NCBI RefSeq assembly: GCF_014132355.1
Contig: NZ_BLZO01000066.1
Span: 1-64,000 of the forward strand
Direction of reading: 5' to 3'
Length of the DNA stretch: 64,000 nucleotides
DNA from: Okeania sp. KiyG1
Lineage (GTDB): Bacteria > Cyanobacteriota > Cyanobacteriia > Cyanobacteriales > Microcoleaceae
Part shown: positions 47,520 to 56,054 of the stretch, one piece after another
How the letters are laid out: each line of letters starts with the position of its first letter
Numbering within the stretch: position 1 is the first letter of the stretch
The notes under the pieces: generated by a model
The model's input: the letters and a program-made list of their open reading frames with translations, nothing else
The model's database searches: none
What the model was told of the DNA's origin: nothing
Made by a program: the position numbers and the translations under genes

Positions 47520-47567
47520 TTTTACTGATCCGCTAAACTAATAAGAAATAATCACCAGAAAAAAACT

Positions 47568-47777
47568 ATGGCTAGCGTTATAGAACAAGCACTAACTAAA
47601 CTATCTCAACTACCAGAAAAGCAACAAGAAGCTATAGCTTATCTCATCCTAGCAGAAATAGAAGACGAGAAAAAATGGGCAGAAAATTTTGCTAATTCTC
47701 AACACCAACTCGCCCAACTTGCTGAGGAAGCGATCGCCGAGTTTAAAAAAGGTAAAACTAAACCTTTAAACTTCTGA
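47568..47777 (+). CDS. Antitoxin-like small protein
   Basis: 69 residues, helical and acidic with a basic C-terminus (VIEQALTKLSQLPEKQQEAIAYLILAEIEDEKKWAENFANSQ...EEAIAEFKKGKTKPL). This is a common cyanobacterial antitoxin head for RelE/ParE-type toxins. Its stop overlaps the next ATG (TGATG-type, one-base spacing), and the next frame starts like a RelE-type toxin that is cut short. The antitoxin itself is complete. Confidence 0.7.
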   Translation: MASVIEQALTKLSQLPEKQQEAIAYLILAEIEDEKKWAENFANSQHQLAQLAEEAIAEFKKGKTKPLNF

Positions 47778-47872
47778 TGAACTCTCAAACTACCTCTAAA
47801 TTTTGGAAGGCATTTAATAAGCTTCCTGAGTCTGTCCAAGAAACTGCCAAGGAAACCTACTCATTCCCCACT
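47777..47872 (+). pseudogene. RelE/ParE-type toxin, truncated to about 31 codons
   Basis: MNSQTTSKFWKAFNKLPESVQETAKETYSF is the start of a RelE-like toxin (helix, then the first strand region). At about 47870 the homology ends and the frame continues only through the antisense of the C-terminal Arg/Glu repeat of the next gene (LLSALPLPLLF...). The toxin fold and its catalytic residues are lost. The junction must be a deletion or insertion boundary. Confidence 0.75.
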
Positions 47873-49087
47873 CCACCACTGGGGGTCCATCTGTATAGGC
47901 CAATCCTCTTCCTCCTCTCGGCGCTTCCGCTTCCTCTTCTCTTCCTCCTCTCGGCGCTTCCGCTTCCTCTCCTCTTCCTCCTGGCGCTGCCGTTGCTGCA
48001 CTTCCCGTAACCTCTCAATCCTTGTCAGCCTCTCCAACTCTGCTTCGTAAACCTCTCGCTGCTGTTGCTGCACCTCCCTCAACATCTCAATATAATCCCT
48101 CACTAACTCCTGGGGAAACCATTCTTGGTCAAACTCCCCTTTCAACTGAAATAAACGCGGTTCGTAACTCGCGGTGGCATCAATATAAAGATAATACAAA
48201 TCTGCCGTAAAAGCAGCCAACAACTTGTGAACCATGACAATAATCTGTCTAATAATCAGCAAGCTCTCATCGTTATCAACACCCGCCTCCTTAAGTTTTT
48301 GCCACGCTTGTTTCCAATTCCATGCCTGCATCGGCAGCAGCGACACTTTATCATCGCACAATTCCCAATATCCAACATGGAAATTCACCTTGTAATCCCT
48401 AACTTGGGAATAAAGCACCACCGTCGGCACTGGTGCTAAAAGCTTGTATAACTGTTCCACCTGAGTATCGAAAATCGGTTCTTTGAAATAATCCCCGTAA
48501 AACTTCACCGGACAAGGAGAGAAGTTTCCTGTCTGTGGATTCAAAGGATAATATTGATGCAGAAACTCCTTTACATCATTCTGGATGTCGGTTTCCAGTT
48601 CATCGTGAAAAGACTCTGGGCAACTTCTGCTGATTTTCGGTGGCGATGCCAGCACCAACAACCGATATTGTTGCTGCCCCTTACGCAAAATATCCTCCGT
48701 TTCCTGGCGACTCAACTTCGAGAACCAATTCTCCAAATCCCAAATCGTTTGAATTTCTGTCAGTTTTACCTCAATTGTCTTAGCGTGCAACTCGCGCATC
48801 AACTCCCGTTGCAGGCGAGCAAGTTCGCGCCGATCCTCTAAATCTTGTTGCTGGAGTTGCAATTCTTGATATTGAAATCCCAGGGCAAGCTTCTCTCTTT
48901 CTTCTCGTCGCTTGAGATATCCAGACTGTGCTTGTATCCATTCAGCTTGTTCCTTAGTTTGTTGGACAATAGAACTTGAATTATTAGTTAAGCTATTAAC
49001 AAAGCCTGTAGCTAATCCCTCACCAGCACTTCGGGCAACATCACAAAGCAACTTGCTAACTGCAGCAAGAGTTATTGGGTCTGCCAT
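47861..49087 (-). CDS. Coiled-coil protein of unknown function with Arg/Glu tail
   Basis: 408 residues from the preferred start MADPITLAAV; an upstream Met at 49108 would add seven. A short Ala-rich head, a long coiled coil (about 40-105, QAEWIQAQSGYLKRREERE...), a globular middle (about 110-330, LLVLASPPKISRSCPESFHDELETDIQ; VPTVVLYSQVRDY) and a tail of repeated RKRKRREEEE. I do not recognise the family. The 3' end abuts and slightly overlaps, in antisense, the truncated toxin frame, so this gene or its tail repeat arrived with the rearrangement that cut that toxin. Confidence 0.65.
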   Translation of the reverse strand: MADPITLAAVSKLLCDVARSAGEGLATGFVNSLTNNSSSIVQQTKEQAEWIQAQSGYLKRREEREKLALGFQYQELQLQQQDLEDRRELARLQRELMRELHAKTIEVKLTEIQTIWDLENWFSKLSRQETEDILRKGQQQYRLLVLASPPKISRSCPESFHDELETDIQNDVKEFLHQYYPLNPQTGNFSPCPVKFYGDYFKEPIFDTQVEQLYKLLAPVPTVVLYSQVRDYKVNFHVGYWELCDDKVSLLPMQAWNWKQAWQKLKEAGVDNDESLLIIRQIIVMVHKLLAAFTADLYYLYIDATASYEPRLFQLKGEFDQEWFPQELVRDYIEMLREVQQQQREVYEAELERLTRIERLREVQQRQRQEEEERKRKRREEEEKRKRKRREEEEDWPIQMDPQWWSGE

Positions 49088-49173
49088 ACAATCCAACCTC
49101 CTTTTCAAAATAGCAGTATTTTTAGGATACTATATTATTATACTACCTTGAAAAAATTAGATGATAAAAAACA

Positions 49174-49428
49174 ATGAATAGGGAACAAATATTACTCAAT
49201 AAATGGCGTACTTTACCATCAGAAAAACAGCAAGAAGTATTAGATTTAGTCGAACAACTTTATCGACAAAACCAGGACATTAATCAGGCAAATATTTATC
49301 AACCTAAAACAGATATTGGTAAAAAATTATGGGAAATTCGTTGTCAAGCACTGACTGAGAAATCTAAGTTACTAAGTTGGGATGAAATAGATGAAGAGAT
49401 ATCAGAAAGTAGGGGTAAAAAGCAGTGA
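49174..49428 (+). CDS. Antitoxin-like protein of a broken PIN pair
   Basis: 84 residues with the start NREQILLNKWRTLPSEKQQEVLDLVEQLY and later KTDIGKKLWEIRCQALTEKSKLLSWDEIDEEISESRG, a pattern I associate with VapB-like antitoxins next to PIN toxins in cyanobacteria. The stop overlaps the GTG start of the PIN pseudogene that follows. The antitoxin remains intact although its toxin is destroyed. Confidence 0.7.
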   Translation: MNREQILLNKWRTLPSEKQQEVLDLVEQLYRQNQDINQANIYQPKTDIGKKLWEIRCQALTEKSKLLSWDEIDEEISESRGKKQ

Positions 49429-49989
49429 ATTTCACCAAAACTTATATAGATTCTGGCGTACTTATTGCAGCATTTAGAGGCATAACATCCGTCGCAATAA
49501 AAGCAAGAGAAATTCTTGATGAACCCCAACGAGAATATGCCACCAGCTCGTTTGTAAAATTATATAGAATCCGGATAATTACTATAGCCAAGTCATTGCG
49601 ACTGGAACGGAGTGGAAGGAAGCAATCTCAGGGGTGCGTGGAGATTGCTTTCCTGACGGAATGCTCCGCAAACGCTGCCGCTCGCAATGACGAGTGTTCA
49701 ATCGGATTTTATATTAGAAGTATTACCCAAAGATATTTATAATAAACAACTAGCTGAAGTTAATTTTTATGAAACATTTTTTGCAGGTTGTACTATCTGG
49801 GCAAACGAACTAGAAAAGATTGTATAATCTGCCCAAAAATTAGCTTCTGATTTTGGTATAAATGCAATAGATGCTCTTCATGTTGCTGCTGCTATTTCTG
49901 TAAATGCTGATGAATTAATCACAACAGAAAAACCAAGTAAACCTATGCACCAAGTTACTCAGATTAAGGTAATTTCAATTTATCAATAA
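49425..49989 (+). pseudogene. PIN-domain toxin, interrupted by a MITE and a stop
   Basis: Starts GTG at 49425: NFTKTYIDSGVLIAAFRG (first catalytic Asp) and REYATSSFVKL. A 151-bp element (49563-49713) interrupts it; after it the frame goes on EVLPKDIYNKQLAEVNFYETFFAGC...WANELEKIV-stop-SAQKLASDFGINAIDALHVAAAI...ELITTEKPS (second half of the PIN fold). The additional TAA at 49825-49827 falls where Glu or a similar residue is expected. With insertion and stop the toxin is dead. Confidence 0.82.
49563..49713. mobile_element. 151-bp MITE family 4 inside the PIN gene
   Basis: Terminal inverted repeats tatagaatccg and cggattttata (11 bp, one mismatch), flanked by TTA at 49560-49562 and 49714-49716, a 3-bp target duplication. 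Removing element plus one TTA restores the PIN reading frame ...FVKLEVLPK. The interior has tcattgcgactggaacggag and gctcgcaatgacgag in inverted orientation. Non-coding. Confidence 0.85.
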
Positions 49990-50201
49990 CAGCAATTTGA
50001 AAAAAGAATGTTACCGAGAAATTGTGGTTTAAACCCTCCCCTTTTAAGGGGAAAAAAGAAAAATTTTTTCCTTTGAGTCAATCCTCTCCTTGAAAAGAAG
50101 AGGTAATTATTAATTATTAATTATTAATTATTAATTATTAATTATTAAAAGAACCCCTTCTAAACATTTACTGCTGATTGCTGAGTGCTGATTGCTTATT
50201 G

Positions 50202-51626
50202 TCAAAAACTATGTTCTTTTTCTCCTAATAACTTCCCTAATCTTTGAAAAACCTGAAACTTCAAGGAATTCAAATCGCAAGTCACCCGCGAAAAATTGTC
50301 ATCGAAATGGGCAGGTCCGGCATTTGTTAGAGTATAGCTATGAGATGTTAATGAGGTAGTTTTCAGCTTTCCTGATAACTGGAAACTACCACTTTTATGA
50401 GGGTAAGGCCAGAAAAAAGCCGATGATATCAGAGAAATAATTTTAAAATCTGGGTCTTCTTCGCAAAGTAACTCCGCTGACATAGAACAATGTACGTCAC
50501 CAGATAGAAAAACTACCCGTTTAATTTTATTGGTGCGGATAAATTCCAAAAGTTCGGTGCGTTGGTGCAAATATCCACTCCATTTATCTAGCCCAGTCTT
50601 TTTAAAGTCTGGGAAAAATGGAACTGCAGAGGCAACAAACTTTACTCGCTCTGACCCATCTGCTAGCCATTTTTTTAAAGCTTCAAACTGATCTTCATTA
50701 ATTATTTCTCGCTCTTCAAATGCTGGATCGGAGGATTCTGCTTCGTCACGCTCTGTGCGGGTATCGGTTACAAAAAAGTCACAGCATCCGTCTGTAAATT
50801 TGTACCAGAGTTTTGAGGGCGAACCAATAACATCAGCTTTGTCATCTACAATCTCAAATAACGGACTGTGACTCATCTGATAGGTAATGTAAGCATGAAT
50901 TGCTACAGGGAATAGAGTCACCCAATCCTTCGACGATGCTTTGGACGGCCAATTATCCTCAATTTCGTGGTCGTCAAGGGTCATGTAGGTAGGAACTTGT
51001 GCCATCAGTTCGCGAATATGGGGTTGGGTAAAGGTCTCTTGATAGCGACTAAAAAACTCCTCAATTGTGCGATCTGCACCGATAGCATTGAGGTCGTCGG
51101 CATAAATTTGGTCTCCTACCATGAGCAAGGAATTAGTAGTTGTACCAGAGTTTATTTGTTTGAGAATAGATTCAAAAGTTTTGTCGCCGCGATCGTCAAA
51201 CCAAGAACCAAATAATTTTAGCAGATAACGACAAGAACCAAAAACAAATGAGCGACTCTTTTTCGGATCTGTGGAAGCAGTCTGAAATTGTTTGGTATGT
51301 GCTTTCGACCAATCAAGCTTTATGTTTGCTTGGTCTACTTCCTCTTTTTTTTGCAAAAAATAGCCAATTTGATATTCATACTCTGTTTCTGAGGATAGTT
51401 CTTCGAATACTGCTACTCCGGAGGTATCAAAAGCAGGAGACATCTTGAAGAAGATGGGGGGGTCATAGTCTGAGGAGTCTAGGGCACGAATTCGGGCGAC
51501 TCCTACACAAGGGAGAACACTTTTTTTGTTTCTAGACAGTTTATATTCGCCACGACCAAATATGCGTGCAGTGTCGCCCGTGACTGCACCCAGGATCGGA
51601 CCAGTGGTTAAAGGTTTTACTTTCAT
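50202..51626 (-). CDS. PhoD-like metallophosphatase
   Basis: 474 residues, no signal peptide visible. Metal and active-site motifs are FGSCRYL (about 129), MVGDQIYADD (about 170), YMTLDDHEIEDNW (about 214) and LSGDVHCS (about 372), as in the PhoD/alkaline phosphatase D family (Ca/Fe centre, phosphodiester and monoester hydrolysis). The first about 120 residues form a fibronectin-like head (TARIFGRGEY). Without Sec or Tat leader it may act in the cytoplasm, or the leader is not recognised. The upstream gap has no strong ribosome site. Confidence 0.85.
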   Translation of the reverse strand: MKVKPLTTGPILGAVTGDTARIFGRGEYKLSRNKKSVLPCVGVARIRALDSSDYDPPIFFKMSPAFDTSGVAVFEELSSETEYEYQIGYFLQKKEEVDQANIKLDWSKAHTKQFQTASTDPKKSRSFVFGSCRYLLKLFGSWFDDRGDKTFESILKQINSGTTTNSLLMVGDQIYADDLNAIGADRTIEEFFSRYQETFTQPHIRELMAQVPTYMTLDDHEIEDNWPSKASSKDWVTLFPVAIHAYITYQMSHSPLFEIVDDKADVIGSPSKLWYKFTDGCCDFFVTDTRTERDEAESSDPAFEEREIINEDQFEALKKWLADGSERVKFVASAVPFFPDFKKTGLDKWSGYLHQRTELLEFIRTNKIKRVVFLSGDVHCSMSAELLCEEDPDFKIISLISSAFFWPYPHKSGSFQLSGKLKTTSLTSHSYTLTNAGPAHFDDNFSRVTCDLNSLKFQVFQRLGKLLGEKEHSF

Positions 51627-51857
51627 TGTCTATCTAAATAGTATGCTTTTTAAGCTATTGTATAGTATCGTTATTCTTTGATTAAGTCAATGCTCTATGA
51701 AAAAACTATCTGTTAAAATATAATTGTATTTAACCCACATTCCGCAGGACAAAATGTAGTATTTAACAGCGAGAAAACTTGAGTTAAGTATTTATACTGT
51801 TCAAAAATACTTTTTCGGTGTAGCTGAGTGTAAATTCAACCATGAGTGTGCCGAAAT

Positions 51858-52187
51858 ATGAGGTCTGAAGGAGAACTTAATCAATTAATTTTCTATAGAA
51901 ATGAAGCAGCTCATGGAGTTGTTGTTCAGATTCTAGGAACTCAATAATTACTAGATTTAGGTTATTTTATTAAAGCTTTATGTCAAGCCTTAGCAGAATT
52001 AGTAATTTATCAGATAATTCAAAAGCAAACTTCTACAGGTAAAGCTAAAGAAATTGGTGAAATTACAAGATGGTTCGATCAAAAAAAAGCAGTAATAGCA
52101 AGAATTAATAATAGTAGCTTGTCTATAGGAACAAATGTTTTTTTTAGTCAGCGAAACATCTTTATCTTGTCGCTTGGCTATAATTGA
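51858..52187 (+). pseudogene. HEPN-like protein fragment with one in-frame stop
   Basis: 109 codons with TAA at 51945-51947: MRSEGELNQLIFYRNEAAHGVVVQILGTQ-stop-LLDLGYFIKALCQALAELVIYQIIQKQ...GKAKEIGEITRWFDQKKAVIARINNSSLSIGTNVFF. RNEAAHG matches the R-x(4-6)-H motif of HEPN RNases, and the sequence resembles MAE_28990-type HEPN proteins. The N-terminal half of the usual protein is not present. The surrounding 51627-51857 and 52188-52398 have no other gene. Confidence 0.65.
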
Positions 52188-52398
52188 GAGTATTAAAATT
52201 AATGATATTTCCCAATAAAGTATAAAAATAACCAGTGAAACTGAAGTTGGTTTAAAGTTTGATATAGATGCTAAAAAGGATTTAAAATTTATATAATAGT
52301 TGAAAATAAAAGAGAATAAAAGCCATGAAAAATGCTGCATATAATCGTAAATTGCGTGTCATAATAAATATTTTAGTCTCAATTCGGAAGTGATAATT

Positions 52399-52946
52399 AT
52401 GCCAAATCTAACAACAAAAGACTTAGAAAAATTAACCACAGAACACCCAGACCATCAAATGGAATTAGTAGGAGGAGAAATCATAATTATCAGTCCGTCA
52501 GGTCTAGAGTCAGAAGAAGTCGCAATAGAAATAGCTGCACAGTTACGCAACTGGGTACGACCTCGGAAACTAGGTAGGGTGACAGGTTCCAGTGCAGGTT
52601 TTCGTCTGCCAAATGCAGATGGAGATGTTCGCGCTCCGGATGCTGCTTTTATTCGGAGCGATCGCCTACCTCAGACTACAGAAAATTATGCCGAAATAGT
52701 ACCTGACCTAATTTTTGAAGTCAAATCTAAAACTGATTCTGTAGCCAAACTCCAAGAGAAAATTCAACAGTTTCTCACTTATGGCACGACTGTAGGAGTA
52801 TTAGTAGACCCCGCACTCGCACAATGGAAGTATATCGTCTCAATACGGAGAAAGTTGTGCTTGGGGATGGGGATGTTTTACAAGTACCAGAATTGTTACC
52901 AGGGTGGGAGTTAGCTGTGGTTGAGGTTTGGGCACCGGAATTTTAA
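52399..52946 (+). pseudogene. Uma2 endonuclease, copy 1, one-base deletion
   Basis: Almost identical to copies 2 and 3, but with four C at 52809-52812 where the others have five (gtagaccccgc against gtagacccccgc). The deletion changes VDPRTRTMEVYRLN to VDPALAQWKYIVSI, and the open frame ends at 52914 with an unrelated tail. The catalytic core (DAAFI, PDLIFEVKSK) is upstream of the lesion, so a shortened protein with altered C-terminus could still be made. Confidence 0.85.
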
Positions 52947-53014
52947 GATAGCATTCGTCATCTCCTTCATGGACGGGAGCAAGATGCTCCCGCTACTAAA
53001 CAAATGACATAATG

Positions 53015-53126
53015 CAGGACTTACCCACGGACACGCTTATCAAGAGGGCGAATGCCATTTGCTAACGCAAAGCTCCGCTAACGCCCCTACAGATGACGTT
53101 TTCAAGGTTAATTTGCGTAAGTCCTG
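53015..53126. mobile_element. MITE family 1 copy in the Uma2 unit
   Basis: CAGGACTTACCCA to TTGCGTAAGTCCTG, 112 bp, with gagggcgaatgccatttgct inside. The same element recurs at 53778-53889 and, cut short, at 54541-54598. Confidence 0.75.
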
Positions 53127-53160
53127 ATAATATTTATATTGGGAAATAATTTTAATAACT

Positions 53161-53709
53161 ATGCCAAATCTAACCATAAAAGACTTAGAAAAATTAACCA
53201 CAGAACACCCAGACCATCAAATGGAATTAGTAGGAGGAGAAATTATCATTATGAGTCCGTCAGGTCTAGAGTCAGAAGAAGTCGCAATAGAAATAGCTGC
53301 ACAGTTACGCAACTGGGTACGACCTCGGAAACTAGGTAGGGTGACAGGTTCCAGTGCAGGTTTTCGTCTGCCAAATGCAGATGGAGATGTTCGCGCTCCG
53401 GATGCTGCTTTTATTCGGAGCGATCGCCTACCTCAAACTACAGAAAATTATGCCGAAATAGTACCTGACCTAATTTTTGAAGTCAAATCTAAAACTGATT
53501 CTGTAGCCAAACTCCAAGAGAAAATTCAACAGTTTCTCACTTATGGCACGACTGTAGGAGTATTAGTAGACCCCCGCACTCGCACAATGGAAGTATATCG
53601 TCTCAATACGGAGAAAGTTGTGCTTGGGGATGGGGATGTTTTACAAGTACCAGAATTGTTACCAGGGTGGGAGTTAGCTGTGGTTGAGGTTTGGGCACCG
53701 GAATTTTAA
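53161..53709 (+). CDS. Uma2-family endonuclease, copy 2
   Basis: 182 residues: LTIKDLEKLTTEHPDHQMELVGGEIIIMSPSG head, PDAAFIRSDRLPQT (Asp), PDLIFEVKSKTDSVAKLQEKIQQFLTYGTTVGVLVDPRTRTMEVYR core and ELLPGWELAVVEVWAPEF tail; the PD-(D/E)XK Uma2 fold with Glu-x-Lys active site. It lies in a 763-bp tandem unit with a MITE family 1 copy downstream of each gene. Family function unknown. Confidence 0.88.
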   Translation: MPNLTIKDLEKLTTEHPDHQMELVGGEIIIMSPSGLESEEVAIEIAAQLRNWVRPRKLGRVTGSSAGFRLPNADGDVRAPDAAFIRSDRLPQTTENYAEIVPDLIFEVKSKTDSVAKLQEKIQQFLTYGTTVGVLVDPRTRTMEVYRLNTEKVVLGDGDVLQVPELLPGWELAVVEVWAPEF

Positions 53710-53923
53710 GATAGCATTCGTCATCTCCTTCATGGACGGGAGCAAGATGCTCCCGCTACTAAACAAATGACATAATGCAGGACTTACCCACGGACACGCT
53801 TATCAAGAGGGCGAATGCCATTTGCTAACGCAAAGCTCCGCTAACGCCCCTACAGATGACGTTTTCAAGGTTAATTTGCGTAAGTCCTGATAATATTTAT
53901 ATTGGGAAATAATTTTAATAACT

Positions 53924-54472
53924 ATGCCAAATCTAACCATAAAAGACTTAGAAAAATTAACCACAGAACACCCAGACCATCAAATGGAATTAGTAGGAGG
54001 AGAAATTATCATTATGAGTCCGTCAGGTCTAGAGTCAGAAGAAGTCGCAATAGAAATAGCTGCACAGTTACGCAACTGGGTACGACCTCGGAAACTAGGT
54101 AGGGTGACAGGTTCCAGTGCAGGTTTTCGTCTGCCAAATGCAGATGGAGATGTTCGCGCTCCGGATGCTGCTTTTATTCGGGGCGATCGCCTACCTCAAA
54201 CTACAGAAAATTATTCCGAAATAGTTCCAGACCTAATTTTTGAAGTTAAGTCTAAAACTGATTGTGTAACCAAACTCCAAGAGAAAATTCAACAGTTTCT
54301 CACCTATGGCACGACTGTAGGAGTATTAGTAGACCCCCGCACTCGCACAATGGAAGTATATCGTCTCAATACTGAGAAAGTTGTGCTTAAGGATGGTGAT
54401 GTTCTACAAGTGCCAGAATTGTTACCAGGGTGGGAATTAGCTGTGGTTGAGGTTTGGGCACCGGAATTTTAA
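53924..54472 (+). CDS. Uma2-family endonuclease, copy 3
   Basis: 182 residues, differing from copy 2 by only a few substitutions (IRGDRL for IRSDRL, TENYSEIVP for TENYAEIVP, KTDCVTK for KTDSVAK, KDGDV for GDGDV), so this is the most diverged unit. All motifs are intact. Exactly 763 bp from copy 2. Confidence 0.88.
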   Translation: MPNLTIKDLEKLTTEHPDHQMELVGGEIIIMSPSGLESEEVAIEIAAQLRNWVRPRKLGRVTGSSAGFRLPNADGDVRAPDAAFIRGDRLPQTTENYSEIVPDLIFEVKSKTDCVTKLQEKIQQFLTYGTTVGVLVDPRTRTMEVYRLNTEKVVLKDGDVLQVPELLPGWELAVVEVWAPEF

Positions 54473-54680
54473 GATAGCATTCGTCATCTCCTTCATGGAC
54501 GGGAGCAAGATGCTCCCACTACTAAACAAATGACATAATGCAGGACTTAACGCACGGACACGCTTATCAAGAGGGCGAATGCCATTCGCCCCTACATACG
54601 ACATAATATTTATATTGGGAAATAATTAATAACTATGCCTACGATAAGCAATTTTCCCTTCTGCTTTCTGCCTTCTTCAA

Positions 54681-55388
54681 TTAAAACTTGTAGTTGCGAT
54701 CGCGTACCCATAAACTAACAGGTACTGCTTGGCCTTGAGAACTAACTTTTACTTCTACTACAAAAGGTATTTCACCTTCTAAATTAACAGTAGTTTGTGC
54801 TGCTCGAATATTCTGATTAATATCTTCGCGTTTATCTTCAGGCATATAATAAGTTTCTAAGCCATATTTAATTGTCCGACCATTAAATTTTCCTTGAATA
54901 GCTATTTGATTATCTGGCAAATTTTGAGGCTTTTTTGCACTTACATCTACAGGTTTCCATACTTTGGGAATGCCTAAATTTTCTGTTGTTTCAGGTGCAG
55001 CTAAAATCACATAAATATCAGTTGGATTTTGTGTAGAAAATTTTCCTGAACTTTCCAATTCAAATTTATTCCAACCAGGAAGTTTATTCAAATTATCTTT
55101 GCGGGATATATCATAATTTAAAACTTGATAATAACCCCGTAAAAAATCATAGGGGTCTAAAGGTACAGTTTGCAAAACTACAGTTCTACCTGTAATCGTA
55201 GTATAAATAGCTTGAGCTGGAATTGACAAAATTAATGCTAACTGTACAGTTAATGGCAGAATAAATCGCCAAATTGGCATCTGATTTTTTGAAGATTTTG
55301 TTTGATTAATAGGTGGGTTTAATTCTTCAGAATAATCAGATTCTTTAGTTGATAAATTGCTTTGATTAAAAGGGTTGATAAATTTCAT
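54681..55388 (-). CDS. GDYXXLXY-type membrane protein
   Basis: 235 residues from the chosen start MKFINPFNQ; the open frame extends 72 codons further but through dispersed repeat sequence. A cytoplasmic N-terminus, one helix near 50-70 (FILPLTVQLALILSIPAQAIY) and a periplasmic domain with LDPYDFLRGYYQVLNYDIS, the motif (here GYYxxLxY) for which the GDYXXLXY family is named. Such genes usually follow a DUF2157 gene, as in this window (56055-57452), but here 666 bp of repeats separate them. Function unknown. Confidence 0.8.
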   Translation of the reverse strand: MKFINPFNQSNLSTKESDYSEELNPPINQTKSSKNQMPIWRFILPLTVQLALILSIPAQAIYTTITGRTVVLQTVPLDPYDFLRGYYQVLNYDISRKDNLNKLPGWNKFELESSGKFSTQNPTDIYVILAAPETTENLGIPKVWKPVDVSAKKPQNLPDNQIAIQGKFNGRTIKYGLETYYMPEDKREDINQNIRAAQTTVNLEGEIPFVVEVKVSSQGQAVPVSLWVRDRNYKF

Positions 55389-56054
55389 GTTAATTCTCTC
55401 TTTTTTTAGGGAACAGGGAATAGGGAATAGGGAACAGGGAATACCAATTTTATCAATGTTTGCTACATTTTCGCATTGCGGGGGACCCACCCTAACCCCT
55501 CCCAGGAGGAAATAGGGGAGTGGGTAGGGACGTTGCATAAGGGCATCCGTACAGGGAGAGGTAAAAATAAGAATAATTAACAATAACTGGCTAATAATTA
55601 TCAAAAAAATATTCAGTCTGTGTTAATTACTTAATAATTAAAGTGTCGCTTAAATATAGCATTCTTTTTTCAAATTTGTAGAACAGGGAATAGTGGAAAA
55701 AACATTGCCTAGTCTAAGATTCATCATTAGCATAACTCCTAACGGTTCTGGCTATTGTTATAATACCAATTTAGAAAAAGAATGTTACGAATAATAAGGG
55801 CAGTAGGGACGGATGGCCATTCGCCCTTTAACTCCTAAGAAATAACCTAGTTATTTGTAGCAAATATTTATCAAATTGTTATAACACTCAATACTTCACA
55901 CCTAATTCTTACAACCTCAAATAAAATTGGCATTAAAAAGCGTTTCGGTCCGGAATACTCCGCAAACAGATACCATTATCTATACACAAATTTTTAGGCT
56001 GTTAACGCAGTTCCTCCGCAGGAGGCTAGCTAATAGCTGATAGCTGATAGCTAG
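55389..56054. other. Repeat-filled gap
   Basis: Holds gggaacagggaatagggaat words at 55410-55440, a ggggacccaccctaacccct run near 55482, a second gaacagggaatagtgg near 55681, a gacggatggccattcgccct word near 55809 and ctaatagctgatagctg at 56029-56045. No gene or RNA is recognised. Confidence 0.5.

Larger units (their letters stand above)
52390..54640. repeat. 763-bp tandem triplication (Uma2 gene plus MITE)
   Basis: Starts at 52399, 53161 and 53924 give spacings of 762 (one base lost) and 763 bp. Each unit holds the Uma2 gene, a ggacgggagcaagatgctcc hairpin, a MITE family 1 copy (53015-53126, 53778-53889; truncated in unit 3 from 54541) and a tatttatattgggaaataat leader. As the MITE is inside the unit, it was present before the amplification. 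Confidence 0.9.

Noticed and set aside
47777-48010. 77-codon protein with LLSALPLPLLF repeats
   Set aside because: Only the first 31 codons are toxin-like; the rest is the antisense of the RKRKRREEEE tail of the minus-strand gene.
20451-51947. Reassigned TAA (Glu) genetic code
   Set aside because: Many intact genes here end in TAA at the expected place, so TAA is a normal stop; the pattern is better seen as mutation.
53139-53339. 66-codon ORF repeated at 53902-54102
   Set aside because: Out-of-frame shadow of the Uma2 start; it repeats only because the whole unit is duplicated.
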